DNA of 42,412 bases from Akkermansia muciniphila (GCA_945861565.1 CAMAUY010000036.1:1-42412); one strand, 5' to 3'. Numbered from the stretch's first letter, positions 23,536-34,212 are shown. Translations and numbers: made by a program. The notes: generated by a model from the sequence alone, not told the origin.

Positions 23536-26500
23536 CCTGGATACGGTAGAACTGCAGGACGTCAGCCGATTGCGGAGGAAGCTGAAGCGTGGTGCCGGTC
23601 GCGGTCACTTGGGCAGCGGTCGTCCAACCCGCGGACCCCAAGTTTTCACGAGACTCGAGGCGATACCCTTGCCCAGTGACGGTCGGTGAGGCTTCCAGCA
23701 AGAGTTGCCCCGTGAGTTGCGACACCGTCGCCACGAGGGTCAGCGACGGTGAGGTCGGAGGTGAAATCGAGGCGTTGAGCGCGCCGGGAGTCGGGGCAGA
23801 TTCCGAGTTTTGGAAGGGGCCGGTCCCATCCGGCATGCGAGCCCACGAGTGATCGGAGGTTTGGGAAGTCCAGGCCAGAGCATCAATCACCCAGCCGGTG
23901 CCATCCGAGAAAAAGACGGTGCCAAATTCGGACGGAAATTGAAGGCGACGGCCATCAGCTTGCTTAAGAATCGCCAGGACCCCACGTCCGGCGATGGCAG
24001 TGAAGGGTGGAATTGGGAACTGTCGGAGGACCACCGGTGTGGCGGAGAGCGAGAAGTCGCTCAGGAGGACGGGCAGATTATTTTGATTGAAGAGCTCGAC
24101 GAATGCACCGCTGGAGGCACCGTTTTTCTGGGTGAATAATTCATTGATGACGATCCGCCGAGGATTTCCGAGCGTGAGTCGGTGATTGACACTCCCAAAG
24201 GTGGGACGACTCAAAGCCCAGGATCCGTCTAACTGGCGCGCCAGGGCAACCCCGGGTAGTTGGGATCCAAAAGTAATTCGGTCCAGTACGGCTCCACCGC
24301 GCGGCGCACTATCGTAGAGCAGGATCGACTCCCCGTCGGCATCCAAGCCAAAATCGGCATGAAATCCGGCCAGGCTGGCCTGTTTGTCGCAGAACACCGT
24401 GAGAAATCCGCCGCCGGGCAGGATCGTTCCGGGCGGGAAAACAAACCTCCGCGGCCGGGCGGGATCATCGGTGAGACTGACTCCATCGAGGGCGAACGGC
24501 AGGTTGCCGGGATTGTGCAGTTCGACGAGGTCCGGCCGGGCGACTCCGAAGAGTGCGTCGTTGGTATTCGCCGCGAGGATTTCGTTGATCCGAACGCCGC
24601 CGAAATCACCGACGATCTGCCAGCCCTGGACGGCTCCCGGCTCGGCCTGCCAATCTCCGGCGGAGTTTTGTCCAAAGACCTGCAGCGAATGATTGCCGAG
24701 GGACAGTCCGGAGAATGAAAGGGGCTCGTCCATCGGGCGATCTGCGCTCAGAACGCCGCCGTCGAGGCGGAACCGGTAACGGTCAAGCCCTGGTCCGTAC
24801 ACCCGACCCAACAACGAGCGGCTGGTAGTGGGAGCCTCGGGAACACCCGTTACGATGGCTCCGGCGGGGACAAAGGCTCCGAGATCAATCCCTCCGGGAG
24901 CCAGCCCGGCGGCCGGCGAACCCGGCTGAAGGTGGTAATCGAGAGGCGGAGAAACAAAGTCGGGATCGGCGGAGATCGTACGGTCGCCCGACCAGGGAAC
25001 CGCCTGATCAAACAAGGAATTTTCGACCCTCAACTGAATCGTGCCATTCTGCACTAAATTGGGGTCGAGTTGGGCAATCACGGTCGGATATCGCGACCAT
25101 ATATTGTGCAGAAGAGTCGCGCCCGCGGGTGGCGCAGTCCCCGGGCGGAGGGGTTCGGAAACAGCCAGGGAGCCGTGCCTTCCGCGGACAAACGTATTGT
25201 TGATTGCGGTGACATACGTACCTTCCCGGGCGATGAAATCGTAATCATTGTCGATGAAAAGATTGCGCACGGCGACCCAGTGGCCTTTGTGCGCGACGCC
25301 GGCGAAGGAATGCCCGCCCCCGGATATTGCGCCCGCTTCACTGCGATCCGAGTTACCCTTGTTGCAGTTCATGAAGAGGTTACCCTCGATATGAGCGTCC
25401 GTGCCGTCGAGATCCAGGATGTCGTCACTGCCGCCGAGGAAAACGTTGTCGATGAAGCGGGGAATGGGGCCGGGCCGGATGCCGCCGCTGAAGTCGATAA
25501 TGTCCGCATAACCCACCGTGCTCCCAAAGGTGTTGCCGGCAAAAAGCACCTGCCCTCCCGGCGGCCAATTCACATTTTCGCCGCGAACCGGTTCGATATA
25601 CGCGACGGCGGGGAACGTGCAGCGACGGACGACGATGGAGCTGTCGGTGATCCAGATAATTTGCGTGCCGATTTCGGTAATTTTCTCAAAATTTACATCC
25701 TCAAGCAGGAGGAACGAATTGGTGATCCCGATCACGCCGGTGCGGTTCTCACCGAAATCCGCGTATCGAATCCGGGTTTCAGGGGTGGCGTGGTTCAGGC
25801 TGATGCCGGCCCAATTGCCTGTACCGAGCCGGTCAAAACGGATCCGATTGGCAGCGGTTCCTTCAGCGAGCAGCTGTCCCTTAACCTCCAGACCCGCGCT
25901 GTCCGTGAACGAAACGCTCGTGCCGGGGGCGATCGTTAAAACACCGCCCATCGGAATTACGGTGGGACCCGTCACCTGGATCGCACCGTCCGAAGGCCCC
26001 CAGTACGTATTGCCGGCGAGCGTGCCTTGAACCTGCTTCAGGGCAACGGAAATACGGGCCATGCGGGCGAAGGCTCGGGCGACGATCTGACCCCTGCCGT
26101 CGAGGGACTCGATAGCCAGTGTATTGATCCCGGGATGGAGGGGTACGGTCGCCTGCCACAGTCCCTCGAAGCCGTTCCAACTGGCGGGAAAGCCGTTGAC
26201 CTGGACGGCGCGTGTGAATTGAGGATCCGCCAAGCCATCGACCGTAACGGTGTCGGAGGTTGTGGATCCGGTATTTCCGGCAGCGAGGGACGGCGTGGTA
26301 ACGCTGACCTTTTGGAGCAACGCCAACTGAGCGGTCACGAAATCGAAACGTTTTCGAGCGAAGGCCTTCATCCGATCCACCACCTCCAAAGGGACATGGG
26401 GACGGAGCACCTCGTCCAGAACAGCGGCGACGCGATCCGGGCGGAATACCGAGGCCATCAGACGGTGTAATTCAAGATGGTAGTGTTCTCCGATACCGGG

Positions 26501-28354
26501 AGCTCGGAGGAGTTTTCCAGGGGTCCCCTGCTTATTCAATCGGTTGTAAGCGGCTCGATATAGGAAACTGCCGCTCCCATCGAGTTCGGTTCCGAGAACC
26601 GAGTCGAGATCGTGGGGAATCAATTGAAAGCGGGGGCTATTCGGTCCGTGGTACAGGTAAAATTCACCGGCATCACCCGAGCCCAGTGATGTCTCCGTGT
26701 CCCCGAGCAGGGTGTTCACGGCGAAATACCGCATCCACTCCGGGATTTCGATCCGATAGCCCACTTCCGTGCCGTAATTGGCAGCGGGCGCAAAGTTCAA
26801 TACTCGCAGCAATTCAAACAGATCCGTCCAGTCGTTTTCCGTGGTATTGCTTGCTTTGGTCACCCATCCGATCGTGAGAAAATCGTTCACATTCGTGCCG
26901 AGCCATTCCAGTCCCATGCCGCCGCAGTCGTAGAGATTCCCTCCTGAATTACCTGGGAAACCGGCCTGGATGTAATCCGAATCCAGTACTTCGTTGTGGG
27001 CCAGCAGGCCTGCGACAGGGCTTTCGCTTCCGGCCGGTGGGACACCGTTCTCGCGCACCTCGACAAGGCGGGAACGGGCAGCCGGCAGTCCGGCGAGACG
27101 CGCGAGGGCGGATCCGGCGACCTGCGAATGGGGCCGCACGCCATTGAGGTTGATTGCGATCACCCCTGCCCAGGGCTGATCATCGGAAAACAGGATTCGG
27201 CGCGATTTGGGGGCGAACTGGCGCGACGTTGAACCGCGCAGTCTGAGTCCCGCCGTATAACGAATCTGGTACCCATTATCTTCGTAGGCAATCAACGTCG
27301 CATTCATCTTCGCGTTGCTGCTCGCCGACCACGTTTGCCGATCGATCAGGGACAAATCTGCCCGCTCGGCCGCCGACATTATCAGACCAAACCGCGGCAG
27401 AGTTCCAACCGGGGAATTGTCGACTTGGTAGAGCGCATTGGCCAGTTGGGCGTTGGCCGGTTGCACCGAAGCCGGCCACGAACGCGCCCGGCCGCCAACG
27501 TCGACCGCCCGGATGTAAAATTCTACGATTGCTCCGTTCGTTTGAACGGGAAGGACCGCCTGATAGCTCCCGCCCGCGATCGCACCATCCCCCGTGGCGG
27601 GATCGAGCCTCATGGACACCGAGGTAAATGCCGGGGCCCCGTCCAGTCGATACTCGACCGAGACAACCGATCCCGCGAGCTCATCGGCGACGCGCGCTAT
27701 AATCGTGACAGTATTGGTGGAGGTGGGAACTGCCGGCTGATGTCGGACATTGCTGATATAGGGGGCCGCTTCGGACGCGTAAACGCCATTGGTCGAGCCC
27801 GGAGTTCCCCCGACGACGTTGCTGGTTCGCCAGTTCTGGCCCGCATTGCCATCCCGTCTTGGATTTATCCGTTCAAGGGTGTTACCATCCCCGTCGTGCG
27901 GGGCGAACCACTCCCATCCTTGGTATCCATGATCCATGGGCCCGGGCCTTCGTACGGCCCAGTCACCCTGAGTGTGGAACTCAACGGAATCCGAGATCCC
28001 ACCCATGGCATCGGTGAGTGTGATCGTTTCACCGTGTTGCGCGAGCGACCCGATCCAGCCACCCACGACAGGACGAACGGTGGGGTGGAGAGTGGCGAAG
28101 CGAGACGGATCGGCGGCAACCACCAGGAATTGTCCCGGCGCGATCACGACATTCGGAAAATCGAAGGAGACACCTCGTGCTATTCTCCATCCCGCTAAAT
28201 TCAGGGTCTGTGACCCCGTATTATGCAATTCGAGAAACTGCTCCGCCGCAATTCCGCTCGGCGGGTGGTAGTGTATCTCGTTGATAACAACGTCGCCCGC
28301 CGCCGCGGTGGTGACGGTGGCGGTGGCGACCAGAGCCAGCACCCATTTGGACAT
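23525..28354 (-). CDS. Giant secreted LTD / CotH-like / beta-helix protein (1609 aa)
   Basis: Multidomain extracellular protein. Signal peptide 1-19; lamin-tail domain (LTD) about 20-130 (VVINEIHYHP, EFLELHNTG-type, LNLAGW); Ig-like domain about 198-292; divergent CotH-kinase-like domain about 318-680 (LRLRGSTSRQFAPKS, FQLIPHDLDSVLG with D582/D584); strand-rich linker; right-handed beta-helix about 780-1150 (GNTFG, DNVFLGG, EGNLFMN); two more LTDs about 1250-1375 (INEILAANTN, VELHNPGNLP) and 1400-1530 (INELFTQKNG, VELFNQNNLP); and a C-terminal module ending FYRIQVIH. LTD/CotH proteins are common in Verrucomicrobia; CotH is a protein kinase in spore formers, but activity here is unproven since the central CotH motifs are degenerate. 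Lies 44 bp after a related gene, likely one operon. Confidence 0.9.
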   Translation of the reverse strand: MSKWVLALVATATVTTAAAGDVVINEIHYHPPSGIAAEQFLELHNTGSQTLNLAGWRIARGVSFDFPNVVIAPGQFLVVAADPSRFATLHPTVRPVVGGWIGSLAQHGETITLTDAMGGISDSVEFHTQGDWAVRRPGPMDHGYQGWEWFAPHDGDGNTLERINPRRDGNAGQNWRTSNVVGGTPGSTNGVYASEAAPYISNVRHQPAVPTSTNTVTIIARVADELAGSVVSVEYRLDGAPAFTSVSMRLDPATGDGAIAGGSYQAVLPVQTNGAIVEFYIRAVDVGGRARSWPASVQPANAQLANALYQVDNSPVGTLPRFGLIMSAAERADLSLIDRQTWSASSNAKMNATLIAYEDNGYQIRYTAGLRLRGSTSRQFAPKSRRILFSDDQPWAGVIAINLNGVRPHSQVAGSALARLAGLPAARSRLVEVRENGVPPAGSESPVAGLLAHNEVLDSDYIQAGFPGNSGGNLYDCGGMGLEWLGTNVNDFLTIGWVTKASNTTENDWTDLFELLRVLNFAPAANYGTEVGYRIEIPEWMRYFAVNTLLGDTETSLGSGDAGEFYLYHGPNSPRFQLIPHDLDSVLGTELDGSGSFLYRAAYNRLNKQGTPGKLLRAPGIGEHYHLELHRLMASVFRPDRVAAVLDEVLRPHVPLEVVDRMKAFARKRFDFVTAQLALLQKVSVTTPSLAAGNTGSTTSDTVTVDGLADPQFTRAVQVNGFPASWNGFEGLWQATVPLHPGINTLAIESLDGRGQIVARAFARMARISVALKQVQGTLAGNTYWGPSDGAIQVTGPTVIPMGGVLTIAPGTSVSFTDSAGLEVKGQLLAEGTAANRIRFDRLGTGNWAGISLNHATPETRIRYADFGENRTGVIGITNSFLLLEDVNFEKITEIGTQIIWITDSSIVVRRCTFPAVAYIEPVRGENVNWPPGGQVLFAGNTFGSTVGYADIIDFSGGIRPGPIPRFIDNVFLGGSDDILDLDGTDAHIEGNLFMNCNKGNSDRSEAGAISGGGHSFAGVAHKGHWVAVRNLFIDNDYDFIAREGTYVTAINNTFVRGRHGSLAVSEPLRPGTAPPAGATLLHNIWSRYPTVIAQLDPNLVQNGTIQLRVENSLFDQAVPWSGDRTISADPDFVSPPLDYHLQPGSPAAGLAPGGIDLGAFVPAGAIVTGVPEAPTTSRSLLGRVYGPGLDRYRFRLDGGVLSADRPMDEPLSFSGLSLGNHSLQVFGQNSAGDWQAEPGAVQGWQIVGDFGGVRINEILAANTNDALFGVARPDLVELHNPGNLPFALDGVSLTDDPARPRRFVFPPGTILPGGGFLTVFCDKQASLAGFHADFGLDADGESILLYDSAPRGGAVLDRITFGSQLPGVALARQLDGSWALSRPTFGSVNHRLTLGNPRRIVINELFTQKNGASSGAFVELFNQNNLPVLLSDFSLSATPVVLRQFPIPPFTAIAGRGVLAILKQADGRRLQFPSEFGTVFFSDGTGWVIDALAWTSQTSDHSWARMPDGTGPFQNSESAPTPGALNASISPPTSPSLTLVATVSQLTGQLLLEASPTVTGQGYRLESRENLGSAGWTTAAQVTATGTTLQLPPQSADVLQFYRIQVIH

Positions 28355-28398
28355 AGAAAAGATAATTGCCCCGCGATGGGAAGGGTGGGTACGTGCCG

Positions 28399-31300
28399 CT
28401 AGGGAATGAGTCGAATCTGGTAGTATTGGGCTGGGGCACCGGTGGGATTGTGGGACAGTGCCACAAAGCCGGCCGCATCCGAAGTGCCCGATGCCACCTG
28501 ATCCCAGCGAGTGAGATCGATCGATGCAAAGAGGCCAACCCGACGATTGCCGGGGCCGTCAAACTTGAGAGTGACCGAGCCGGTCGCGAGATTGAAATGG
28601 CTGAAGGTGGTTCTCGTGGGCTCGAAGGTGGAGCTCGCGGTGACCAGGACGTCGTCAACGCGCAGTTCCGGTCGGCGTCCGGAGGGGGTGGCGCTGGCCA
28701 GCGAGTAATATTTCCAACGAAGTTGGATGACGGGCTGTCTCTCCGCAGCGACGGGCAACGTGACCGGTCCGAAGCGTCGAGAATGGCCCGGGCTACTGCT
28801 GGCAACGTATTCGACCGGAGTCCCGTTTTGGTCCAGCACAGAATTGAAGAGGCCGTCCGTTCCGATCCGCCATTGCAAACGAATTGCATACGGGCGCGGG
28901 TTGGTGACGGCGGTGCCGCCTGTCCACGATACTTGTATGTTGGTCGCCTGGTCCGTTCGAAGAGCCAGGAGGGCGCTACTCGCGTAACCCTCATCCTTGG
29001 ATTGCGGATCGGAGGTGTTGAGGAACGAAAATCCATCAGCCCCGAGCCCAAGAATCCGACTCCGGTTGGTCAAATCGTATCGATTGGTCCAAACCGTCTC
29101 TCCCGCAGCGGCGATATCCGGGTCCTTCACGGCCGTGTGGAGGAACTGCATGGAGGCGGGATAGGTTCCGGCGGTGGAATCCGGAGCCCAGGCGGTCAGG
29201 GAATAGGGACCGCTCGCCAGCACGTGCGGCTGAGGGATCAGCGAACGGAAATCGAAGTTTGGATCCAATCCAAAAAGCGGCGTGACAAACGTGTCACGGT
29301 CCATGGCGAACACGAGGGGGTTGTTGGTTTCGCTGCGGCCCTGCCAGCCAATGAAACGGTAGCCCGGAGCCGGGGTTGCCCTAGCCTCCACCGGTGACCT
29401 TAGAAAGTAGAAGCCGGACCAGGGCAAGTCTGCGGATTGGAAGTGCAGTGTGCTGAATTGCAGGGAACCGAGGCCGGCGCCGAGCCCTGCGCCCAGGGTG
29501 ACCCGAACCGAGCCGTCGATCGGCAGGCGCGCGGAAATGATCGAGCGGAGCACCGTCGGACGGTTGGTGAGGAAGCTGCGGACAACGTTCACACTCGCTG
29601 TCCAGTTCTGGACTGACCCGATGGTGTCATAGCCGGCGAACGGCCCGGCCCAGCGTTGAATGTGCGCCGGCATCCCTGGGGCGAGACGGGCGCGGAACTC
29701 CTCAAGTCTTGGCACGGTGTGTTCCGGAGCAAAGGTCGTGTTCAAGAGGTCTGCGAGCCGATTGACAAACCGTTTCCGCCACAGGTTGTTTTTCACCAAT
29801 CCGCGCGTAAACGCCACGGACCGTGCCAGCTGGCCCAGGACCTCGACGGGCCCAAACATAAAGATAAAACTGTCCTCACGCCCTGAATCATACAGATCCC
29901 ATGGGGTGAAACCCGCGTCCAAATCCGTGAGCGCCCAGCGCCATTTCCCGCCCGGCCGGTTATCACGCCACGTCAAAATGTTATGCCCCGGCCAGTCGCC
30001 ATTGTCGCCAAAGAATTCCAAGCAGAGCCAGTCGATATAATTATCGACATCCATGTGATTGGTGACCGATGCATACAGGGCTTCGTTTTCAGGCGAGCCT
30101 GCGAGAGTGTCGTACATCGCGGCGACCTCGGACACGAGGGTATCATAGTCGTCGCGGGTTCCGGCGGACACCTCGACTTCATCCCTGACCAGGCTGATCT
30201 GAGAGGCCGGCAACTCCGTGTGTCGGGCAAGATGAGTCACATCGTCCCGTTCGCGGATTTCATGGATTCCCCAGTATTGGCCGTTGATGTAGACATGAGC
30301 CGGCCGATAGCGATGCGTTTCGAGTCCAATCTCAGCCCCCAGGGACTCGGCAAGTCCATCGCGGAGCATCGCTTCCGACCAGTCATTGCCGCCGTTCCGA
30401 AGAATTAACGAATCAAATTCATCCACCGTCGAACCGGGGAAGAGGGGATACTTCAGGGCGTCGCTGCCGTACCGGTCCCGGAAGCGAAGACAGAGGGATT
30501 TTTGGGGGAAATTGCGTGAATAGCCTCCGCAGATTCGCAACCCGCAGTCGAGGTCGAAGCCCGCCACGCCGTTTGTTTCAAAGAACTCCACGTGCACCGG
30601 TCGTTCCCAGTCCTGGTGCCAGTTCTCGCCCCCGAAACTGGGAAGGCCTGGCGAAGGCGCCGGTCCGGCAACGTACATGCCCCACGCAGGGTCGAACAGA
30701 TTGGAACTGGTTGTGGCGAGCGATACCACGGGCAGGCCGGGGGGAGTGTTCTGCAAATAAGTGGCCGTCGCGGTCCCGCTGGGCACCCGGTTCGCAGACA
30801 CGGCCCGAGCTCGGATGACTGTGCTCGTGATAAATGTCAGCGGCAGGCTATAGGTCCGAGTAGCGAGATTCCCCGGGCCGGGCGGCGAACCGTCCGTGGT
30901 ATACTCGATCGTGCTGCCAGGCGGCAGATTGCTGGTGATGAGGCTGACCTTGACCAGTCCGGTATACATTCCCGGAGAGGGGCTAAAGATGGGCATTGGG
31001 ACGACCCCTGCCGTCACCCCTCCAGAATTCGGTCGATTCGGGCCCGGAGCGGCGTACCACTGCCAGGCAGCGCTGCCCGGAGGGCGTCCGAACGAAACAT
31101 CCGCCCGCGTTTCTATCGGTGGAGTCGAGTCCGCGATCGAAGCGTCGGGCCTCGTCAATTGCAGGATTTCTCCCCTGCCATAGAGTTTGAAATTCGTGTG
31201 GAGGTTTTGGGCAGGGAGCCGCCACTTGCGCGTGAGATAATTCTCCATCTGCACCCGTTCCAGATCGGTCAAAGCGCGGTTGAATGCGATGATTTCATTG

Positions 31301-32859
31301 ATCTCCCCGTGCCAATAGCGACCCAGCAGATCGCCGGGGCGGTCCGCTGCCAGGTTGTCGACATGGGTGTCATAGGTCGTACTCACACTCAGCAGAACCC
31401 GTCCGGGGGGCAGCGGGGTTTTTTCGGGAGCAACGGAGTATCCATTAACCCAGACAGAATGCTCCGCACCAAAGAAGATATAGCGATTGGGACCCCGTAC
31501 GAAGTCATACCCGACGGTGCTTCCCAGGATGGGGCGGTAATTGTCGGTCGCAGTATCCGCTTCGCGCCCAACCCAGAAAACCGTCCGGATCGGACTCAGA
31601 TCCATCCCCATGGCATCATTGATTCCGTCGAACAGGATGCCCCGCTGGTCGGTGAGTGGATCGACAACGAGTGCGGGCTGAAATTCAGCGATGAACTGAC
31701 GCGGGTTTGAGGCCCCTGGGACAGGGAGTGGGGGGGTCCCCCATTTCTGCCGGAGGTATTTTTCAATCCCGGCAACCTCGGAGGCGGACAACTCTCGATC
31801 GAAACAGAGGATTTCTGCCATGTCTCCGTTCCAGACTTCGTTCAGGTTGTCACCGATCACGAGGAATCGTTCCCAACTGAGATTGTTCGCCCGCATGTTC
31901 GCCGGTGCCACCAGGGACACGAGGTTTAGTCCGGAGCCCGCACCCGCCGGGAAACGGGTGGTCAATGGTAGAACTCGCTGCCCATTGAGACGCCACGTGC
32001 CATTGGTTCCGCCCGGGCTCGCGCCAAAATAGTCACCGAGTAGTTCCCCGGTTCTTCCCCGCACGAAATCATAGAATTCACTGTCCCCAAGAATTGGACG
32101 GAGCACTCCGTCGACATGAGCGGCCTCTCTTCCGACGAAAAATACGGTGCGAATCGTCTCCATCCGCCGCTGGAACAGGAGGTAGTCGTTGGTTCCGTCA
32201 AAACGCACCAAACCGGCCGACCCCGCCGTGGCGGTCAGGCGGAGCGGACGGTTGCCGCTCGTTGCCTGCGACGCATCGTTTCTCAGTCCACTCTTGTCCT
32301 TCCAAACCGAGACTGCGGACTGCACGAGCGTGAACTGGGAATTATCCGCCGCGTCGAGCCACACGATCTTTCCAGCGACATTTTTCGGATCCAGGGCCGC
32401 GACGCTAGCGCTGCTCGGGTCCTGCGGAGTCTTATCCACCCACTCCGACAGCCGCCCATTGTTCAGTCGAAGGGTGGAGGCATCGGACGCATCAACCCAC
32501 ACGTTAATTCCGATCAGGTTGCTCGGGTTAAATCCTGGGGGTGGAACAGACAAATCAGGGGGAATTCGGCGATCTTTGCCATCGGTGAAGACGATCAAAC
32601 GCCGATCGGGGGGTAGATCGAGGCTGGGAAATCTCCACCGGAACGGGTCGGCCGGATCATCGCTCAGGCCATATCCGGTCAAATTTACGTTGGACGGCCC
32701 CGAATTGTGCAGCTCCACCCAACCCCGATGGTCGTTTTCCTCATCCGCGAGCACCGTACGGTCCTGGGGTAGAACTTCATCGATGCGTACTTGCGCCGCG
32801 GCCGATCCCCTGAAAAACAGGAGAAGAGCCGAGAGAATGGCGAAAAACAGAGACGTCAT
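28399..32859 (-). CDS. Giant secreted LTD / LamG-like / CotH protein (about 1486 aa)
   Basis: Signal peptide begins at the ATG at 32859 (MTSLFFAILSALLLFF, cleavage near AAAQ); a TTG seven codons upstream is less likely. An LTD starts at about 23 (RIDEVLPQD, GWVELHNSG, LTGYGLSDD) up to FTDGKDRR (91-98), and its second half (LHTNFKLYGRGEILQLTRPD, about 553-572) resumes only after ~450 residues of duplicated LamG/concanavalin-like sequence. Then a chitobiase-C-like/FN3-like domain (about 623-701, PGSTIEYTTDGSPP), and a well-conserved CotH domain about 750-1090 (RNGGNDWSEAMLRDGLAES, YINGQYWGIHEIRERDD, and ALTDLDAGF with D979/D981). The end reads QYYQIRLIP. Probable first gene of a two-gene operon with the 1609-aa protein. 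Function unknown. Confidence 0.9.
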   Translation of the reverse strand: MTSLFFAILSALLLFFRGSAAAQVRIDEVLPQDRTVLADEENDHRGWVELHNSGPSNVNLTGYGLSDDPADPFRWRFPSLDLPPDRRLIVFTDGKDRRIPPDLSVPPPGFNPSNLIGINVWVDASDASTLRLNNGRLSEWVDKTPQDPSSASVAALDPKNVAGKIVWLDAADNSQFTLVQSAVSVWKDKSGLRNDASQATSGNRPLRLTATAGSAGLVRFDGTNDYLLFQRRMETIRTVFFVGREAAHVDGVLRPILGDSEFYDFVRGRTGELLGDYFGASPGGTNGTWRLNGQRVLPLTTRFPAGAGSGLNLVSLVAPANMRANNLSWERFLVIGDNLNEVWNGDMAEILCFDRELSASEVAGIEKYLRQKWGTPPLPVPGASNPRQFIAEFQPALVVDPLTDQRGILFDGINDAMGMDLSPIRTVFWVGREADTATDNYRPILGSTVGYDFVRGPNRYIFFGAEHSVWVNGYSVAPEKTPLPPGRVLLSVSTTYDTHVDNLAADRPGDLLGRYWHGEINEIIAFNRALTDLERVQMENYLTRKWRLPAQNLHTNFKLYGRGEILQLTRPDASIADSTPPIETRADVSFGRPPGSAAWQWYAAPGPNRPNSGGVTAGVVPMPIFSPSPGMYTGLVKVSLITSNLPPGSTIEYTTDGSPPGPGNLATRTYSLPLTFITSTVIRARAVSANRVPSGTATATYLQNTPPGLPVVSLATTSSNLFDPAWGMYVAGPAPSPGLPSFGGENWHQDWERPVHVEFFETNGVAGFDLDCGLRICGGYSRNFPQKSLCLRFRDRYGSDALKYPLFPGSTVDEFDSLILRNGGNDWSEAMLRDGLAESLGAEIGLETHRYRPAHVYINGQYWGIHEIRERDDVTHLARHTELPASQISLVRDEVEVSAGTRDDYDTLVSEVAAMYDTLAGSPENEALYASVTNHMDVDNYIDWLCLEFFGDNGDWPGHNILTWRDNRPGGKWRWALTDLDAGFTPWDLYDSGREDSFIFMFGPVEVLGQLARSVAFTRGLVKNNLWRKRFVNRLADLLNTTFAPEHTVPRLEEFRARLAPGMPAHIQRWAGPFAGYDTIGSVQNWTASVNVVRSFLTNRPTVLRSIISARLPIDGSVRVTLGAGLGAGLGSLQFSTLHFQSADLPWSGFYFLRSPVEARATPAPGYRFIGWQGRSETNNPLVFAMDRDTFVTPLFGLDPNFDFRSLIPQPHVLASGPYSLTAWAPDSTAGTYPASMQFLHTAVKDPDIAAAGETVWTNRYDLTNRSRILGLGADGFSFLNTSDPQSKDEGYASSALLALRTDQATNIQVSWTGGTAVTNPRPYAIRLQWRIGTDGLFNSVLDQNGTPVEYVASSSPGHSRRFGPVTLPVAAERQPVIQLRWKYYSLASATPSGRRPELRVDDVLVTASSTFEPTRTTFSHFNLATGSVTLKFDGPGNRRVGLFASIDLTRWDQVASGTSDAAGFVALSHNPTGAPAQYYQIRLIP

Positions 32860-33007
32860 GGTTGGAGATTTCGAAATCAAGACCCGGGGAAAAGAGCAGA
32901 ATTCACGCCACCTTCAAGGCGGATCCGGCGGGCAAGCGCGTTTGCCTCCCCAATGTAACAGGATCGCTCCCCGCCGGTTCCGTCGACGTAACGAGGCGGG
33001 ATTGGCC

Positions 33008-33727
33008 TCATTTGATCCCGGCGAGGCGATCCTTCCACAGCTTGAACAACTCCACCGTGGACCGCACGTCGCGGAGGCAGTACTCGGCAATTTTCCGATA
33101 TTCACCCGCCGCCAGCAGGTCATTGACGTCCATGCCGGTGACCCCGTGGCTTTTCGGGGATTCAATTCCGAAAGCCTTGCAGTAGAAATCGAGATTAAAC
33201 CGGCGAGCGGCACCTTCCCGCCCGCTGACGCCATAAAAGGTAAACTGTTCGGCTAGGTCGCAATGCGGGTCGGTTTGGTAACGGTACCCCAGCCAATCCT
33301 TTCGACTGATCGGCACGCCGAGCACCGCCGAGCGAAGGTACAGGAATGGGACGTCAAATCCCCGACCATTGAAGGTGCAAACGTTGTCGTAATGCTTCGC
33401 AACATCCCAGAAGGCCGTCAGCAATTCCGTTTCGTCGACGCAGGGCACAAATTCCACGGGAGCATTCTCGATGGCCTCCTCTTCAAAATCGTCGGCCTGA
33501 AACAGCACCTGGCCGCGCCCGGTCTCGGCGTTGAGCATCGCGATGCAGACCACCTGGGCGGTGAAGGGCCAGAGGCTAAAATGCTGCTGTATTTCCGCCC
33601 GCTTCAACGCCTTCGCCGTCTCATCCGGCTGCCGCTCGGCGTCGCGAAACAGGTACTCCTGCTGAACTTCATCAAAATGCTCCAACCCCAGCGCTAAGGT
33701 TTCAATGTCAAAGACGAGACGCGGCAT
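33008..33727 (-). CDS. DEDDy 3'-5' exonuclease, PolB-like exonuclease family
   Basis: 239-aa ribonuclease-H-like exonuclease (DNA_pol_B_exo2 type). The acidic quartet is complete: D7 and E9 (VFDIET), D125 (TFNGRGFDVPFL), and D220 with Y216 (EYCLRDV, the DEDDy variant). The intervening SGREGAARRFNLDFYCKAFGI is family-typical. It is predicted to degrade single-stranded DNA or RNA 3' to 5'; its cellular role is not established. AAAGGA seven bases before the ATG is a plausible Shine-Dalgarno. It reads in the same direction as the CotH genes, 148 bp upstream of them, but probably independently. Confidence 0.92.
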   Translation of the reverse strand: MPRLVFDIETLALGLEHFDEVQQEYLFRDAERQPDETAKALKRAEIQQHFSLWPFTAQVVCIAMLNAETGRGQVLFQADDFEEEAIENAPVEFVPCVDETELLTAFWDVAKHYDNVCTFNGRGFDVPFLYLRSAVLGVPISRKDWLGYRYQTDPHCDLAEQFTFYGVSGREGAARRFNLDFYCKAFGIESPKSHGVTGMDVNDLLAAGEYRKIAEYCLRDVRSTVELFKLWKDRLAGIK

Positions 33728-33843
33728 GCGGGCGTCCTTTCTAACCGCTGTTGATGCGTCCGAAAAGCGTTACGTTTAACAGTTCGAAGGGGGGCGCATC
33801 CCGATGTTGCGAGCAAACGTGCACTCTTGATGCGCGGAGCGCC

Positions 33844-33859
33844 CTGGAGCTTGGCCATT
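33844..33859 (+). repeat. CTGGAG-TTGGCCATT element, copy 4
   Basis: CTGGAGCTTGGCCATT, directly preceded by GCGCGGAGCGCC, a short GC-rich palindrome, as with the other copies. Confidence 0.65.
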
Positions 33860-34212
33860 CTGACGACTCGAATTGCCCCCTGAAAGCAGCCTGCGGCCAG
33901 GCGCATGTGCGGCAGACCTCCTGGTCGGCCAGTTGCGGGGGTCTCTGCCCCCTCTGGCTTGCCTTCGTCGGAAGCTTTGTCGGAAACTTTGTCGATTCGG
34001 AATAGAATCACCTGCTTGCCAAAACTCGGATGCTAGACCGCTAAGGAACGCGAATCCTGGCTCATGGAACGTGCTTCGTGCTCTCCAACAGACCTGTGTT
34101 GAACGAGGCCGCTGCGCGGGAGGCATCGCCGTTGCGGACGACAGGAGTGGACGGGAGCTCAGTTTTAGGTCCTATGACTAAATCATCCATAAATTCTGTT
34201 GCCACATCCACC

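Noticed and set aside
25070..25939. 289-codon plus-strand frame opposite the 1609-aa protein
   Set aside because: Opposite strand of a clear multidomain gene; no start signal or domain. Similar frames at 27335-28198, 28366-29397 and 30592-31710 are rejected for the same reason.
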